Positions 1-11,503 of a stretch of 64,000 nt of DNA are shown piece by piece. This DNA comes from Lactuca virosa (Eukaryota; Streptophyta; Magnoliopsida; Asterales; Asteraceae), in NCBI GenBank assembly GCA_928212115.1, contig CAKMRJ010000001.1, positions 373,654,479 to 373,718,478 on the forward strand, written 5' to 3'. Made by a program: the position numbers and the translations under genes. Under the pieces are notes generated by a model, which made no database searches, was not told where the DNA came from, and saw nothing but the letters and a program-made list of their open reading frames with translations. The first letter of the stretch is position 1, and each line of letters opens with the position of its first letter.

Positions 1-750
1 GTTTGTTTATCGTTTAGATACACTAGTTTGATCCAAAATCAGACCGTAAATGATAAATGAACTTATGATCATTTAATACCGTTTTGATCCAAAATTCATT
101 TTCATTTTCTATAATTTTTTCAAATTTGTAGTTTTTAAAAAAAAGTAATATAACATGTGTTGAATGGTATATTCTCGTTACCTTGTAATCCCAATCTACA
201 CACGTTATATATATACAAAATAATTTATAACCTGTGGGAACTACAGTTACAAAATTAATTGCACTTTCATAGTAGAAACTCATGATTATTAATTAATTCA
301 TTAAAATAAATTATTAATTAAAAAATATTCTATGTAGTTGTGTAAAATTATAATCATTGATTAATTTTAAATTTACATGTTAACCGTAATGTTTTAAAAA
401 AAATATTTCTTATGTAAAATCTATAAATATATCACATTGTAATTTGTTTAATTTTAAATTTAGATTTTAATTGTAATGTTTTAATTTAAATAATTAAATT
501 AAATTTGAATATGTATTTATATTCATGGCATACTAAGGCCCAAAAAGGAAATGGAGTAATTTTATTGTTTATGGAAACTTATTTAATGTGTGAAAATGCA
601 ATTCAAAAAGAAGAACCACAAAAGTGACACGTGACATATGAAATTAATGAGGAAGTGTAATACTTTGACACATGACAGAAGGATATGAAACTTATTCTTT
701 TATTAGAATAGAAAGATTACAAAGAAGGCTTTGGACCGAGGGCTAAGGCT
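1..750. other. AT-rich flanking DNA, no gene seen
   Basis: Very AT-rich sequence with short poly-A and poly-T runs. The reading frames here are short, of low complexity and carry no motif I recognise. It may be old decayed repeat or intergenic DNA outside the nest. I find no promoter, RNA gene or repeat boundary that I could defend. Confidence 0.5.
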
Positions 751-1561
751 TTATTTATTTATTTATTTTATTTATTTTTAACAGTTGGCCTTCAATTAAA
801 ACCAACAAAAAAGTTGGAATTACATGGTACAATACAATTGGTTTTCAACCCAAGAGTTTCAAATCAAATTCCTATCCCATTTCGCTCTACTCTTAATCCA
901 TAAAAAGGCCAAAGCCTTGACATCATAGGCTAAAACTAACAGACTCTTGACCTTAGTATTGGTATTGAAGATCATGTTGTTCCTATATTTCCATATAGTC
1001 CATAAGAATGCTCTTGATATCGCTTCTAAGGTGTCTAAAGACATACTTCCCACGTTTACATTAGAGTTTACCCCCAACAAGTCTTCTAAGGAGTCCGTTG
1101 AGGCAGGAAAATCATTTCACCAAGTCTGTATATGGCCTTCAATCTCCAGTGTCTTGGAACAGTTATTGAATATGTGTACCTCGTTCTCTTCGAAAGCATT
1201 GCATAAAGGACAGAAGGTGTTAGAAATATTTACTCCTCTCCGTGCAGGATTTAATCTGGTGGACAATATGTCAAGTCTCACCCGCCATATGAAGATATTT
1301 ATTTTCCTTGGAAACACCTTGGACCAAATGGTTGGCAAGTTCGTACTCTCGAGTAGTTGAATGTCGATTTCCTTTCTTAAAGTAGAGACCGTATACTCCC
1401 CTCCTCCATTAAGACTCCATCCCCAGTTATTTGTGATAATAGTACCCCCTGTCTCAACATTCTTGTAAAAAAGATTATTTAAATCTAAGTTGTATTGTTC
1501 TAAATCGATGTTGACGATACTAATTCTTCCCCAAACTGTGTTCCTGCTAAGCTAACAAACA
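751..1561 (-). mobile_element. 5'-truncated LINE (L1-type) remnant with A-rich tail
   Basis: Read on the minus strand this holds the C-terminal end of a plant non-LTR retrotransposon followed, at its 3' end (782 down to 751), by a run of TAAA-like units that looks like the A-rich tail typical of plant LINEs. Upstream of about 1440 the frame decays. The element lacks endonuclease and reverse transcriptase, as expected of a 5'-truncated insertion. I could not find a target-site duplication. Confidence 0.65.
859..1440 (-). pseudogene. LINE ORF2 C-terminus (zf-RVT domain), broken
   Basis: The minus-strand frame starts with a WGWSLNGGGEYTVSTLR-like stretch and continues to a block with FPRKINIFIWRV, then CPLC (two Cys) and a later H...C. 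This is the layout of the zinc-binding domain (zf-RVT) found after reverse transcriptase in plant L1-type LINEs. A TGA stop in the codon after HIQTW (near 1115) interrupts the frame, and a second stop at 859-861 ends it, probably the natural terminus. The reverse transcriptase itself is missing. Family assignment is confident. It cannot work alone. Confidence 0.72.
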
Positions 1562-1648
1562 AACTTATGGGCCAATGTACATATACAGTAACAAATTCCC
1601 CATAGTTTTGTCTGGAGAGAGCTTTCAAACATAGAACTGATTTTGAGG

Positions 1649-1870
1649 TTAAAAGAATGTAGACGAGAGACCCTTTGTGAAGATGTCAACATACATGAGT
1701 TGAGGCTGGAACATGAAAAACCTAAACTAAGCCTGCAACCAGATCCTGAACAAAACGAATGTTTATCTCTATATGTTTGGTACGTTGTTGTTGGATTTGA
1801 TTCGAATACATGTAACTTACAATGATCATGTCATATCAAGTGATGGTTATTATGGGAGGCAGACAAAGGA
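1649..1870 (-). pseudogene. Copia RNase H C-terminal fragment, frameshifted
   Basis: On the minus strand the segment reads QRTKHIEINIRFVQDL, then after a stop and a one-base frame change YVDIFTKGL, ending at a TAA at 1649-1651. This is the well-known end of Ty1/copia pol, where RNase H closes with a TKHIEI...HFVR block and a DIFTKGL block. The upstream polymerase is absent; the Athila LTR begins about 50 bases further on, so the Athila element may have inserted near or into this older relic. It is a dead fragment. Confidence 0.65.
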
Positions 1871-1918
1871 GCTCACGAAGGATATTATGAATCCAACAAG
1901 TCTCGACAACTATATTTT

Positions 1919-3330
1919 TGATGTGTGTGAAATGCACTAGTTTTAATCCTACTAACACAAATTAAACACACGAAAGGCAGTGTACCTATCGATTAGCAAT
2001 ATAGTTCAAGCAAGTAGGGTATCGAACACAGAGAACGGTAACAATTAAACTAACTACTAAAATTATCTTAAATAAAAACAAGTAATAAAGAGATGGGTTT
2101 TCTCTAGTTTTGCAAGACTAGAAACTTAAGCAATTAACTAACACTCAAACAAAGACAATTAACAACTAAAGGAAATAGAATGTAACTAGATTCAATAATA
2201 AAAGAGACTTCTGTTTAGATTCGACTCACTTATTCCTATGGTTGATTTCATGGTAAGTGCAATGGATTAATTCATCATTGGCTACCGATTTCTAATGTGA
2301 TTAGATTCATGTTCACTACTACTAATCCTTAGCAAATAAATTAATTCAAACAATGGCCAATTGATTAAACTCATAAGTTTCCTAGTTATGCAATCCGGAT
2401 CAAGTAAGACTTGTAATATTAGTTAACTAAATTTATCAATTCAATCAACTCATGTATGGTTGTTCATCACACATGCTCACACATTAAGTTACTTATTTTC
2501 TAGTTAATCCTAGGTTCATATTCACTAATACTAGGCATATAATATTGTTTTCACAAAAACCATATGATACAAGGAATTAAGAAGATGTTCATGCAACTTA
2601 ATAAACTTGATAATTAACAGAAAATAATTATTGTCAACACATAAGAGTCTTTAACAAGCTTAACAAGACAATTCACCAAATCAAATTAATCCAAACCATA
2701 AAATCAAACCATATTCCTAAGTTTATCTAGTCTAAACAGAAGTTATGAGTTTTTAGCTCATATCTACAGCGATTAACATCTCAAAAATGAAATCTAATGA
2801 TAGAAACATAGTTTATGCAAAAGATTTAGAGAAGAGTATGTGTTTATTGCCTTTGATCTCTTCCAAATTGATCTCTAGGTTGAATTCTCGAAAACCAGGG
2901 CTCCAAGAATACTTCTAATCGCCAATTAGTCGCCAAAAAGATCCAGGAAAACTTAGGGTATCAGGCAATAATGTCATTTATATAGATTTCTGAAAACAGG
3001 GGCAACTCGTCGAGTTCCTTTGACAGAATCGACGAGTCCGTCACTTAAAACCCGTGTACGGAAAGGCTTTAATTGTTCACGAATATTCTAATCAACTCGT
3101 TGAGTTGATGGCCAACTCGCCGAGTTCTTCACATTTTAAGCTTTATTTCTTCAAACTTTAATTCCCGAACTTCCGATCGCTAGTCCCGCTTCCTTTTTCA
3201 CTCAAGCATGTCTTTTAGGCTGAAAATATAATTTTAACATAATTAAGTACCTTTTGTTCAATAATTGAGACAAAATATCCAAAAAGTATTAGATATTATA
3301 CAGAATATATGACTAAATATGCACATATCA
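1919..3330 (-). repeat. Athila 3' LTR
   Basis: The segment begins TGATGTGTG and ends CACATATCA, so its ends form the short TG...CA inverted repeat expected of an LTR. Directly to its right lies a purine tract when read on the minus strand (TCAAGTGTGGGGTATTT), the expected place for the polypurine primer. ACTCGTCGAGT-type motifs occur at 3005-3015 and 3115-3125. The partner LTR is not in the window, so both ends are inferred from this one copy. Confidence 0.6.
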
Positions 3331-5049
3331 AAATACCCCACACTTGACTTTTGCTTGCCCCCAAGCAAAACCGAATTTAAGCACACTAGCATCATATAAA
3401 ACAATCCCAATCAAACCCATCCATTATGCCAAGACCGCAACGCATGCATTTGTGTCTAAATTTTTTCCTAAGGACCCCCGTAATCCTAAATACTTACAAT
3501 CCTCATAAACACTCACCACTTTTTCTGAACAACGCTCATTTTATGCATCCCTCCGAATCCATCCGCAGAAAACTTTCTTAACCTCAAGGTATTTTTGGTT
3601 AAGCTACCCAAGCATACATAATCTAGAAAAACTACAACTTTTGATACCAAAGTGGAGCTCTTTTTGAATTCTTCACTTCCTTGAATATTTAAATTTAAAT
3701 TTCTTTGAATTCACCACCTTTTTGTTTGATTTTTTTGGTATCTTCAACTTTTTGAATTTCTTCAGAATTTTGATCTTTGAATTTTATATTTTGATAACTC
3801 CAAAACTCTTTCAACTTTTTGATAATTTCTCTATCTTTATTTATATCTCACTTTTTTCACTCAATTCCTACATGTTTAAGAAAAGGAGCTTAACTTCAAC
3901 CTTTATTGGTTAAAGGGATTAGTCTATATGTGCAATGACTACTTAAGCTTTCCTGGATACATTTCAAGTACACGATGCTAAACATATTGCTTCCTTCAAA
4001 CTAAGCGAGGTTGTGTTTTTGTCCCATGATTTCACTAGAATAAAGGGGGCCACAAATGCACTAGAACGTGTATAGGCCCAACTAAACATTTGGGTCCTCA
4101 AAGAATCATCAAACACAATACTAGCATGAATCCTAATTGCTTTACCAATTTTTTTCTAAATTAACCCTAACAATTTGTTTATGCAAATTTTTTTCAAAAT
4201 TTAACTAAAATTCTAAATTAACTAATATAACCAACCCCCTACCACACACTTAATTTATGCAATGTCCCTATTGCATATTATGCATGATAAAGAACAATAA
4301 AGAAAAGAGGGAATTGGAACAAACTCCCCTGGGATAGTAGTTGTGAGGTTGATCTTCTTCATTTAAAGCTCCATCTTCAATTGACTTTAGGCAGGGAACA
4401 ACTCATCCATACCTTGGGTGTCAAAATCTCGTGTGCACAACTCCAAAAATAAAGGAAAAGCTCTTGGAAATGCCCGGAAAATATTCTTCAAAAGTACAGC
4501 CAATTGCCCGCATCAAATGTAATCAAATCATCAACTTGAAGGTAAGAGAATAAGCAACTCTTTGAGTCCATATGGTGACTCGCCAAGTTGAAGCGTAATG
4601 CTGGCAGAAGTCGCGATTTTTCATAAGGACTCGTCGAGTAGTAGTATGATACTCGACGAGTTGGCACGCTGTACGCAAAAATATGCTTTCTGCTTCAGGT
4701 CCGTTTTTGGGTGTTTAGGATAGTACCAAAGTAACACTCTCCCTCGTTTTTCTTTAGTAAAGAGACACTTATAACTGCTCTAATTTTCGGACTCGAAACC
4801 GGACTCAAAAGTCTTATTCTTCTCGCTTAGACTCGACTTTTCTCGTTTACGTCTCACTCTATATTCTTGCATTCATTCCCTCACCCCTAAACTAAAAAGA
4901 TCAAAAACAAACACACAAGTAATAAAAAAGGAAAACAAACTTAAAATCCTACTTACTAATCGTCCGAACATCAACCAAACAAATAAAAACAAAACACACC
5001 AAACCAAATAAAAAACTCTCTTAAACAAACCACACAAATAAAATTTAAA
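3331..5049 (-). other. Athila polypurine tract and 3' noncoding region
   Basis: The first 20 bases carry the polypurine tract (minus strand). The rest is AT-rich and holds no supported gene; small frames here are compositional. ACTCGTCGAGT and ACTCGACGAGT occur at 4629-4639 and 4651-4661. The region matches the long untranslated stretch that Athila elements have between their last ORF and the 3' LTR. Confidence 0.55.
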
Positions 5050-5544
5050 AGGATAATTAATCTTCTTCTTCTTCTTCGGTGCCTCCGAATCCGCTTCCAC
5101 CCGCACCACTTCTTCTTGAATTCAACCGTTCCTCCCCAACTTCTAACAGACGGGTACTCGGGGCCATCCATCCGCGGTATGTTTAAATGGCTCATTATGT
5201 GGGTGAGTGTCATATGGTTGTAGTTCATGCTTCGCCCCAAGTCATCTTGATATTGCCTCGACTCCACACTAGCCCAATCCATTGGCAACTCGTCATCAAC
5301 TGGAATCACGGGGGGGAGGGGGTCTTCACGTATATTTCCTTCCTTTTGCCTAACCTTCCTACCTGGTTGTTCGGGTGCCACCACCTCATCATCATCCGGG
5401 ATGGTAAAGTCACCACCATAGTCTTCCACTATTTTCGCCCTCCTAAAAAGAATTGGATTAAATTTAGGTGTTGGTAGCATCGTCAAAACATTTCTGTCTC
5501 CCTTCTCCAAGATACCATATGATCTTGCCAACTTGGTCATGAAC
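5050..5544 (-). pseudogene. Athila env-position ORF, distal part
   Basis: The minus-strand frame opens at TKLARSYGILEKG and runs into an acidic and proline-containing tail. It continues directly from the piece at 48780-49572: that piece ends in GGMF and this one resumes at TK, a junction typical of the Athila ORF that follows integrase (Pfam ATHILA ORF-1 type, often called env-like). The C1 element separates the two. Near 5061-5078 a GAA/AAG microsatellite lets three frames read as Glu, Lys or Arg runs, so the true C-terminus is uncertain. Function of the family is unknown. Confidence 0.68.
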
Positions 5545-6322
5545 TGAAGGGTTTTAAGCATTCTAACACTCCTAAGGTGTACATGCAACCCTATATACCT
5601 TGGATCTATGTTTTCTCTATTATACATGCAAGCTTCAACTTTCCAAGGTATTACCCTAACTAGCATACAAAAACTTTGATACAAGGGTAATAAAACAAGT
5701 AAGATGACATACCTTTTGTTGTAGTTGGAAGCCTTGGAGTATTTGTCCTTTAAGAACTTAGCACCAATAGTGTGGATGCCTCAAGTGGAATCACAACACA
5801 CCATGGACAAAGAATGGCATTTTTTAGAGAGAATCTTCATACACCAAAAACCGTCCATATAAACTCCAAGAACACATTAGTCATCTTTTTGGCTATGGAG
5901 TAACATATTTATATGTGGAATTCCAAAGGTCATGGGTTAAACATAATCCATACCCATGGGTTTATGATCCATGGTTCATGTGGCCCAACTCTTCATGTAT
6001 CCATACATAAACTTAGTCCAACATGCATCATAAGCCCAACATATAAATATAACTAATTAACACAATTAGTTCCCATTGATTTAATTAGTCTCTTTTGATC
6101 ATTAAATTAATTCCAAACTAATTCTTGATCAATACTAATTAAATCACATGATTTCATATCAATATATTAGAACTTATACTATATTAATAAACCATAAATA
6201 ACCTCTTCTCAAAAGTCCATCCTAACAAATTGTCCTGATGATATGCAACCCAAATGGACCATGCTACTCTCGGGTCAAGTAAATACCAATTATAGTTATG
6301 GGCTTAGACACCTAATCCAACA
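5545..6322 (-). repeat. C1 3' LTR
   Basis: It starts TGAAGGGTTTTAAGC and ends CTAATCCAACA, followed at 6323 by GTCTCCCACTTGG, which on the minus strand is the Copia-style polypurine tract CCAAGTGGGAGAC. It is equal in length to the LTR at 48002-48779; I count about 25 differences by eye, roughly 3 percent. Confidence 0.85.
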
Positions 6323-8774
6323 GTCTCCCACTTGGATAAGTCTAATAGCTATTATTGCAAGTATGAATCCAAAATCCCGACTAGAAATCGTAGCTCTTAA
6401 AAGCCGCTGTCGAACTCTGACCTAGTCAATGATGCATCCATTAGATAAGGGATCATATATTCCTCCATTCTAGATATCATACGGACTAAGACATGGATCA
6501 TAATTATTCTCTCGGTCCATCTGTTGTTTCCCGATTTCCGATTTATGACGACCGACTAATTGAACAAATGAAATCAGTCTAGGCTCGACCGAGCGCTTAG
6601 GGGTGTCATCACTAAATCATCGAGGGGGCCACAGATATCACTTTTATCCTTCCAAGGGTAAAAGGAATGGATAAACTTCGACTCATATGCTTGCTCTATT
6701 TACTCATCAAATCACACACAATGATGCGTTTTATAACACCAAGTTACTGGTGCGTTTTCACATCATCAATGTGCAACCGACTTGTAAAGTGCAAATCATA
6801 TCTCTTAGTTTCAAGAATATAAGATATTATCGTCTCATGATCACTCATGATCAAATCCATGAAGTGATTCAAATGAGAGTGGGTTGAATCCAATACTCGA
6901 ATCTTATTCCAGGAGCACTCATGAACACTGCAACTATGTCTAAAACACCTAGACAAACTACAGACCTATTCATGACAGTCTTGCCTCAATACCTACTTCC
7001 AAAGTATGATTGACTGTGGGTGGTTTGAATAACCTAGTTATTCAGGAAGTCAAAACATGCAAAGTGAAACACAAAAATAATACTAATCCTATATGGCCCC
7101 ATAACTTTGAGTGCCATATTGATTACTCATTATTCATTGTATAATGTTTCGAATAATCAACTTAATACTAGAATTAAAACAATAGTTATGCCATTCTCCA
7201 AGCATGCACACTATGTTTCTCTATTATCCTTACTTTGTGAAATATATCAATTGACAATATTTCAATGATGCTCATTTCACAATCCCAAATCCTTACTGTA
7301 AATGTAAGAATATCAAATTCTTGCCATTTATTGTAATTTGTTAGATTCTAAACTTATATGCAGTGATCCTTTTGTAATGACTACGCACAAAAGTCACAAA
7401 GACTTGGCAACAAACATTACAAAGTATTCCAATGGAGAGCAATTACATGGAAACGAAGTCTCAAATTCAAAGTACATTCCTTTGAACATCCTTCTTGCAT
7501 TAAGTTTTCTAATCTTACACAAATTTAAAGAATAACTTCCACTTATGGAAACATTTCCATATTCCCATTTTGACCATCACTTCTGAACAAGAGTTACCTC
7601 TTCTCAGAGTATGTCAATATGGTCCTTTCCAAAATTTAAAATATACTTCCAACTGTCCATGAGCAACCAATCTTTGGTAAACCTCAAATTGTCCTCGACA
7701 ATTGCTTAACCATTTTAGTCATATCCGGTTCTAGACATTTTTCCCTCTTAATGCCTTAGGCATTTGGAAAATTAGAACGAATGAATATTATAGCACATAT
7801 AATCGATCCTATATCCGAAGCATATGGGACACTATTCATGATGTCTCACATAAAGACATGATACTAGACCAGTCTTTTGCTATAATATTTCTATTTGCCA
7901 TATTCTCATCATTCGAATTATGAAAAGGGATGCCGTAATCATAGTCGAATTTTTGAGAACGCAAATAATATTTCTATATATAGAATTTCCTCATGTTGAA
8001 CAATTCCAACATAACATTCATATATATATATACTTGACTAAATTTGATTAATATCTCAATCTAAGCTTTTAGAATTGGAATTAAGTATAGTTTTCTCTCC
8101 CTTAATTATAGAAAACCAACTTTTCAAACCCTGCAACTTTGCAAAGTGAAACCTTTTGTTTTCTATAATTAACATTGCTAACTTGCAACACTTAACATAA
8201 TAATCATGCTCCCACTAACATGATAATCATATCCTTATTAGCATAACACTTATGCTCCCACTAGCTTTGACATGTATCCAGAAATCAGCTGAAGTTCTAG
8301 AAATCAATACTTTATTGACTTTCATTACCAAAGTTCATATTTCTAATACGAGATGCTTCGATAAGACTTTATCTAGGCTTCTCAAAATCATACACCTTTC
8401 TTCAGATAACACACATGCGTGTCTAAACAATTTAAGAACTTACAACAATAAGTCTTAAATGTTTGGACTTTTTGCCATTCCTCGCAATTCGAATTATGAA
8501 AAGGTATGCCATAATCATAATTAAATTTGAGAATGCAAATATCATAATTGCTATCTTCTTAAAATCTACTTAGTGAAAGCGTTTCCTCACAACATTTTCA
8601 TGAATTGGAGAGAAACCTTCTGACACTTAGATTTTATGGTGTGTATGTTCCTATCCATGGGAATTTGTCAAACCATAATCATAAGACAAGGTAAGTGACA
8701 AATCCAAACTCATATGGACTGAACTTGTTCAATCTCAATTTCTTTCCACCTGGCAGCACAAGGGCCTACCATGT
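6323..8774 (-). other. C1 3' noncoding region
   Basis: No coding frame of note. The same blocks in the same order occur at 25488-28431 (C2) and 52350-54423 (C3), so this is a family feature. It holds two further CTCCCACT boxes (8209-8216 and 8255-8262), which on the minus strand copy the polypurine tract. It stops where gypsy A begins. Confidence 0.75.
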
Positions 8775-9697
8775 TGCCACACCCCCAAACCAGAACGGCG
8801 GAAACGGTCGGGGGCGGAGGACGTCATGTACAGTATCATAACAATGCATAATAGTAAAACAAGAAACAACATCATCCATTGCATTAATAATATAATTTTA
8901 ATACAGGTGTGTTCTGTGTATAGTTTGAAAGACACCAAAATATGAATCAAAATAAAAGACGAGTCTTGAACATGCTCCGTCTTCTCAAAACCTGGTCATC
9001 GGTACCTGTCTACTGGTGACCTGAGAATACAAGTTATTTTGAAAGCGTAGATCAACATTAAAGCTGGTGAGTTCATAAGTATTTTAGTGTCGTTGTTCGT
9101 ATAAGTTTAATGAAACATGTTTGCAAGTGTTTGATGTAAATGTTTGTAAGTGTTTGATGTAAATGGTTGTATACTTCCTAGAAAATCCTATAGTTTCTAC
9201 TAAAGTAGTCTTCTACCAAGACCCGACTGTTTTGTATGTTTATCCTTTTGTAAAAGTGAGTGTTTTTACCATGTATGACTAATCATTACCAGGAAATAGT
9301 TTACATTACCGTTTATGTGAGAAGATCACTATATGAATGTAATGGGAAAATGAAGATGTACAGTAGTATTGTATATAAGTAACTACAGATGTACTAACTA
9401 CCTTAAACCAGTTTGTTTAATTAAGGTAAAATGTGATGAGATTATAACCATACTTGATTGACTAGTAAACACGACGATCAAAGACGTCGAAATGATATGA
9501 CATTCGTCACCCGTAGACCTGCAGGTACCACTGTAGCTAGCAGCAAGGTGTAGGATGGTCAATCCCGTATAGATCTATGCACAAACTCACGCTCTCCCTC
9601 AAGGAGACTCTGGTTACAAATCGTGACACAACAGTATATTGTCGTGCCATGAAGTAGTGGTTCAAATTAATGTTATCTTGTTTTTGTATTAGTGTAG

Positions 9698-9860
9698 TAT
9701 ATTCCTTCTGTTCTAGTGTATAGTATGTTCCTTCTGTTCTAGTGTATAGTATGTTTCTTCTGTTCTAGTGTATAGTATGTTCCTTCTGTTCTAGTTATTA
9801 GTATGTTCCTTCTGTTCTAGTGTATAGTATGTTCCTTCTGTTCTAGTTATTAGTATGTTT
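9698..9860. repeat. 26-bp tandem repeat in A LTR
   Basis: About six copies of a unit close to TAGTATGTTCCTTCTGTTC followed by TAGTGTA or TAGTTAT. The other LTR carries the same array at about 44228-44393, so it predates the insertion. Confidence 0.85.
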
Positions 9861-10679
9861 GAATTGACTTATGTATGAACTGACTCTTGTAAGTTTCATT
9901 GTTCTAGAAATAGTGAGTAGTAACCTCCTAAACATACCTATTATAGTTTACTAGTACTGTTGTTTGAACGACTGATTATGTTTGAACACCTTTGCTACCC
10001 AAAGGTAATGAACTGATTGGAAGAACTTTTATATATATACATATACATAATATATAACTAAGATTTAAACAACACTCGGACAAACAACCGATACCCTAAG
10101 TCCACAACCAAACAAGGAACAGGAAATAAAGCGAGTTATCAGTCCTAAGCCCTTTCAACCTTATTTATATAACTATATCCACATAGACATGATTTTGACA
10201 AATATATAAGTTTAAAAGAGTTTGATAAAGAGTTTAGCATATAAAAGAGTTTTAACCATTTGAATGGTTATAGATGACTTGATGTCAGTTTATAAAATGT
10301 TTTGAAATAGTTTGTTTGATAACACAGTTTTGAAGTATAAGAAATCCACTTGTTTGATAGTTATTAATCACATGTGATTGATACAATAACTATAATGTTT
10401 TCTACTTGTATTCCCCCCATAAAAGCATTTAAAATCATTTAAAAGATAAGTTAGGGGTATGAACTCACCTGTAGTGAGTGATTCGAATGAAAGATCGATA
10501 TAGGATGCTAAGTATGCCAAGTGAAGCCTCGAGCACAAATGGATCCTATTAAGCATATAATGACACATATATGTAAATAATTAGTGTATAACACAACTAA
10601 TCATGTTAGGGAACAACCTTAGGGACTAGGAAACACTTGGAATGAAGTGTTACAATCACACATGATTTCACTAAAGGTG

Positions 10680-10860
10680 TTTACGGTCACACAAGGGTGT
10701 GTTTACGGCCTAGATGTGTTTACGGCCAAGGTGTTTACGGCCTAGATGTTTACGGCCAAGGATGTTTACAGCCAAAGATGTTTACGACCTAAGAGGTTTA
10801 CGACCAAAGATGATCATGAGAAGGGTTTACGGCCAAGGGAGAGTTTACGGCCGTAAACTC
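10680..10860. repeat. GTTTACGGCC repeat cluster ending in a 20-bp palindrome
   Basis: Degenerate units of about 16 bp built on GTTTACGGCCAAGGAT. The cluster ends in GAGTTTACGGCCGTAAACTC (10841-10860), which is its own reverse complement. The partner LTR repeats the cluster and the palindrome at 45376-45395. Confidence 0.8.
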
Positions 10861-11444
10861 TTGATGTTCATGCTAAAATGGTTGATTCTTGGTTGCAATA
10901 CAAGAGCTTCTAATGGATAACTAGTATATGGAAATGATACTTACGGTTTGGAAGCTTGAAGGGGTGTTCACGGCCCAAAGAACTAGTGTGTGTTCTTTGT
11001 GATTTGAAGATCTAACCCAAAAGAGATGAATTCACGGATGAAATCATAGGGTTTTACTAGATCAAGAAGGATATCAACTAATAATGAAAGAATCACTTAC
11101 AAATTTGACGAGAAATGGAAGTGTTCTTGATAATACTTGTGAGAGAAATGAGTGTTCTTGACTTGAAGATGTGAGAAGTGAAGAAAAATGAAGGAAAATC
11201 ATATATAAGGAGTGGAGTTCACGGCTAGACATGAGTTTACGGCTGTAAACTCCATGTGATGAAGTTTTCCGGCTTGAATGCTACACAATGAACTCTAGTA
11301 GATACTTCCTAACACCCATTCCTTGAATGTACTAGGCTTAGAACACACAAACAGACCCTTAACAAATCTAAAAGATAGCAGAAACAAGTCTGACTTATGA
11401 TTGAATTGAATGGCTTTACAAGATAGAAATTTCGGGTTGTCACA

Positions 11445-11463
11445 TCATCCCCCCGTTAGAGAG
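11445..11463 (-). promoter_or_regulatory. Gypsy A polypurine tract
   Basis: On the minus strand the sequence is CTCTCTAACGGGGGGATGA, immediately before the LTR start TGTGACAACCC. The G6 core at this place is the primer for plus-strand DNA synthesis. The same tract follows the LTR at 45973, and a close variant lies at 60981-60998 in D. Confidence 0.8.
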
Positions 11464-11503
11464 AATTTCGTCCTGAAATTAGAGTTTAAGAAAATACAAA
11501 TAA

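Larger units (their letters stand above)
8775..11444 (-). repeat. Gypsy A 3' LTR
   Basis: It runs from TGCCACACCCCCAAACC to GGGTTGTCACA and is flanked on the right by the polypurine tract. It matches 43320-45972 along its whole length. It includes a 26-bp tandem repeat (9698-9860) and a cluster of GTTTACGGCC units with a 20-bp palindrome (10680-10860). Small reading frames here arise from these repeats. Confidence 0.85.

Noticed and set aside
1..750. Possible host gene promoter upstream of the LINE remnant
   Set aside because: TATA-like strings are abundant in this AT-rich DNA and no gene follows.
4873..5109. Small hydrophobic protein with Lys run, possible membrane protein
   Set aside because: It is an alternative frame of a microsatellite plus AT-rich 3' noncoding DNA of Athila.
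5187..5477. Plus-strand reading frame of 96 codons
   Set aside because: It is antisense to the Athila env-position ORF and has no recognisable domain.
8775..11444. Solo LTR interpretation
   Set aside because: A polypurine tract and pol follow directly, and a partner LTR with primer site exists at 43320-45972.
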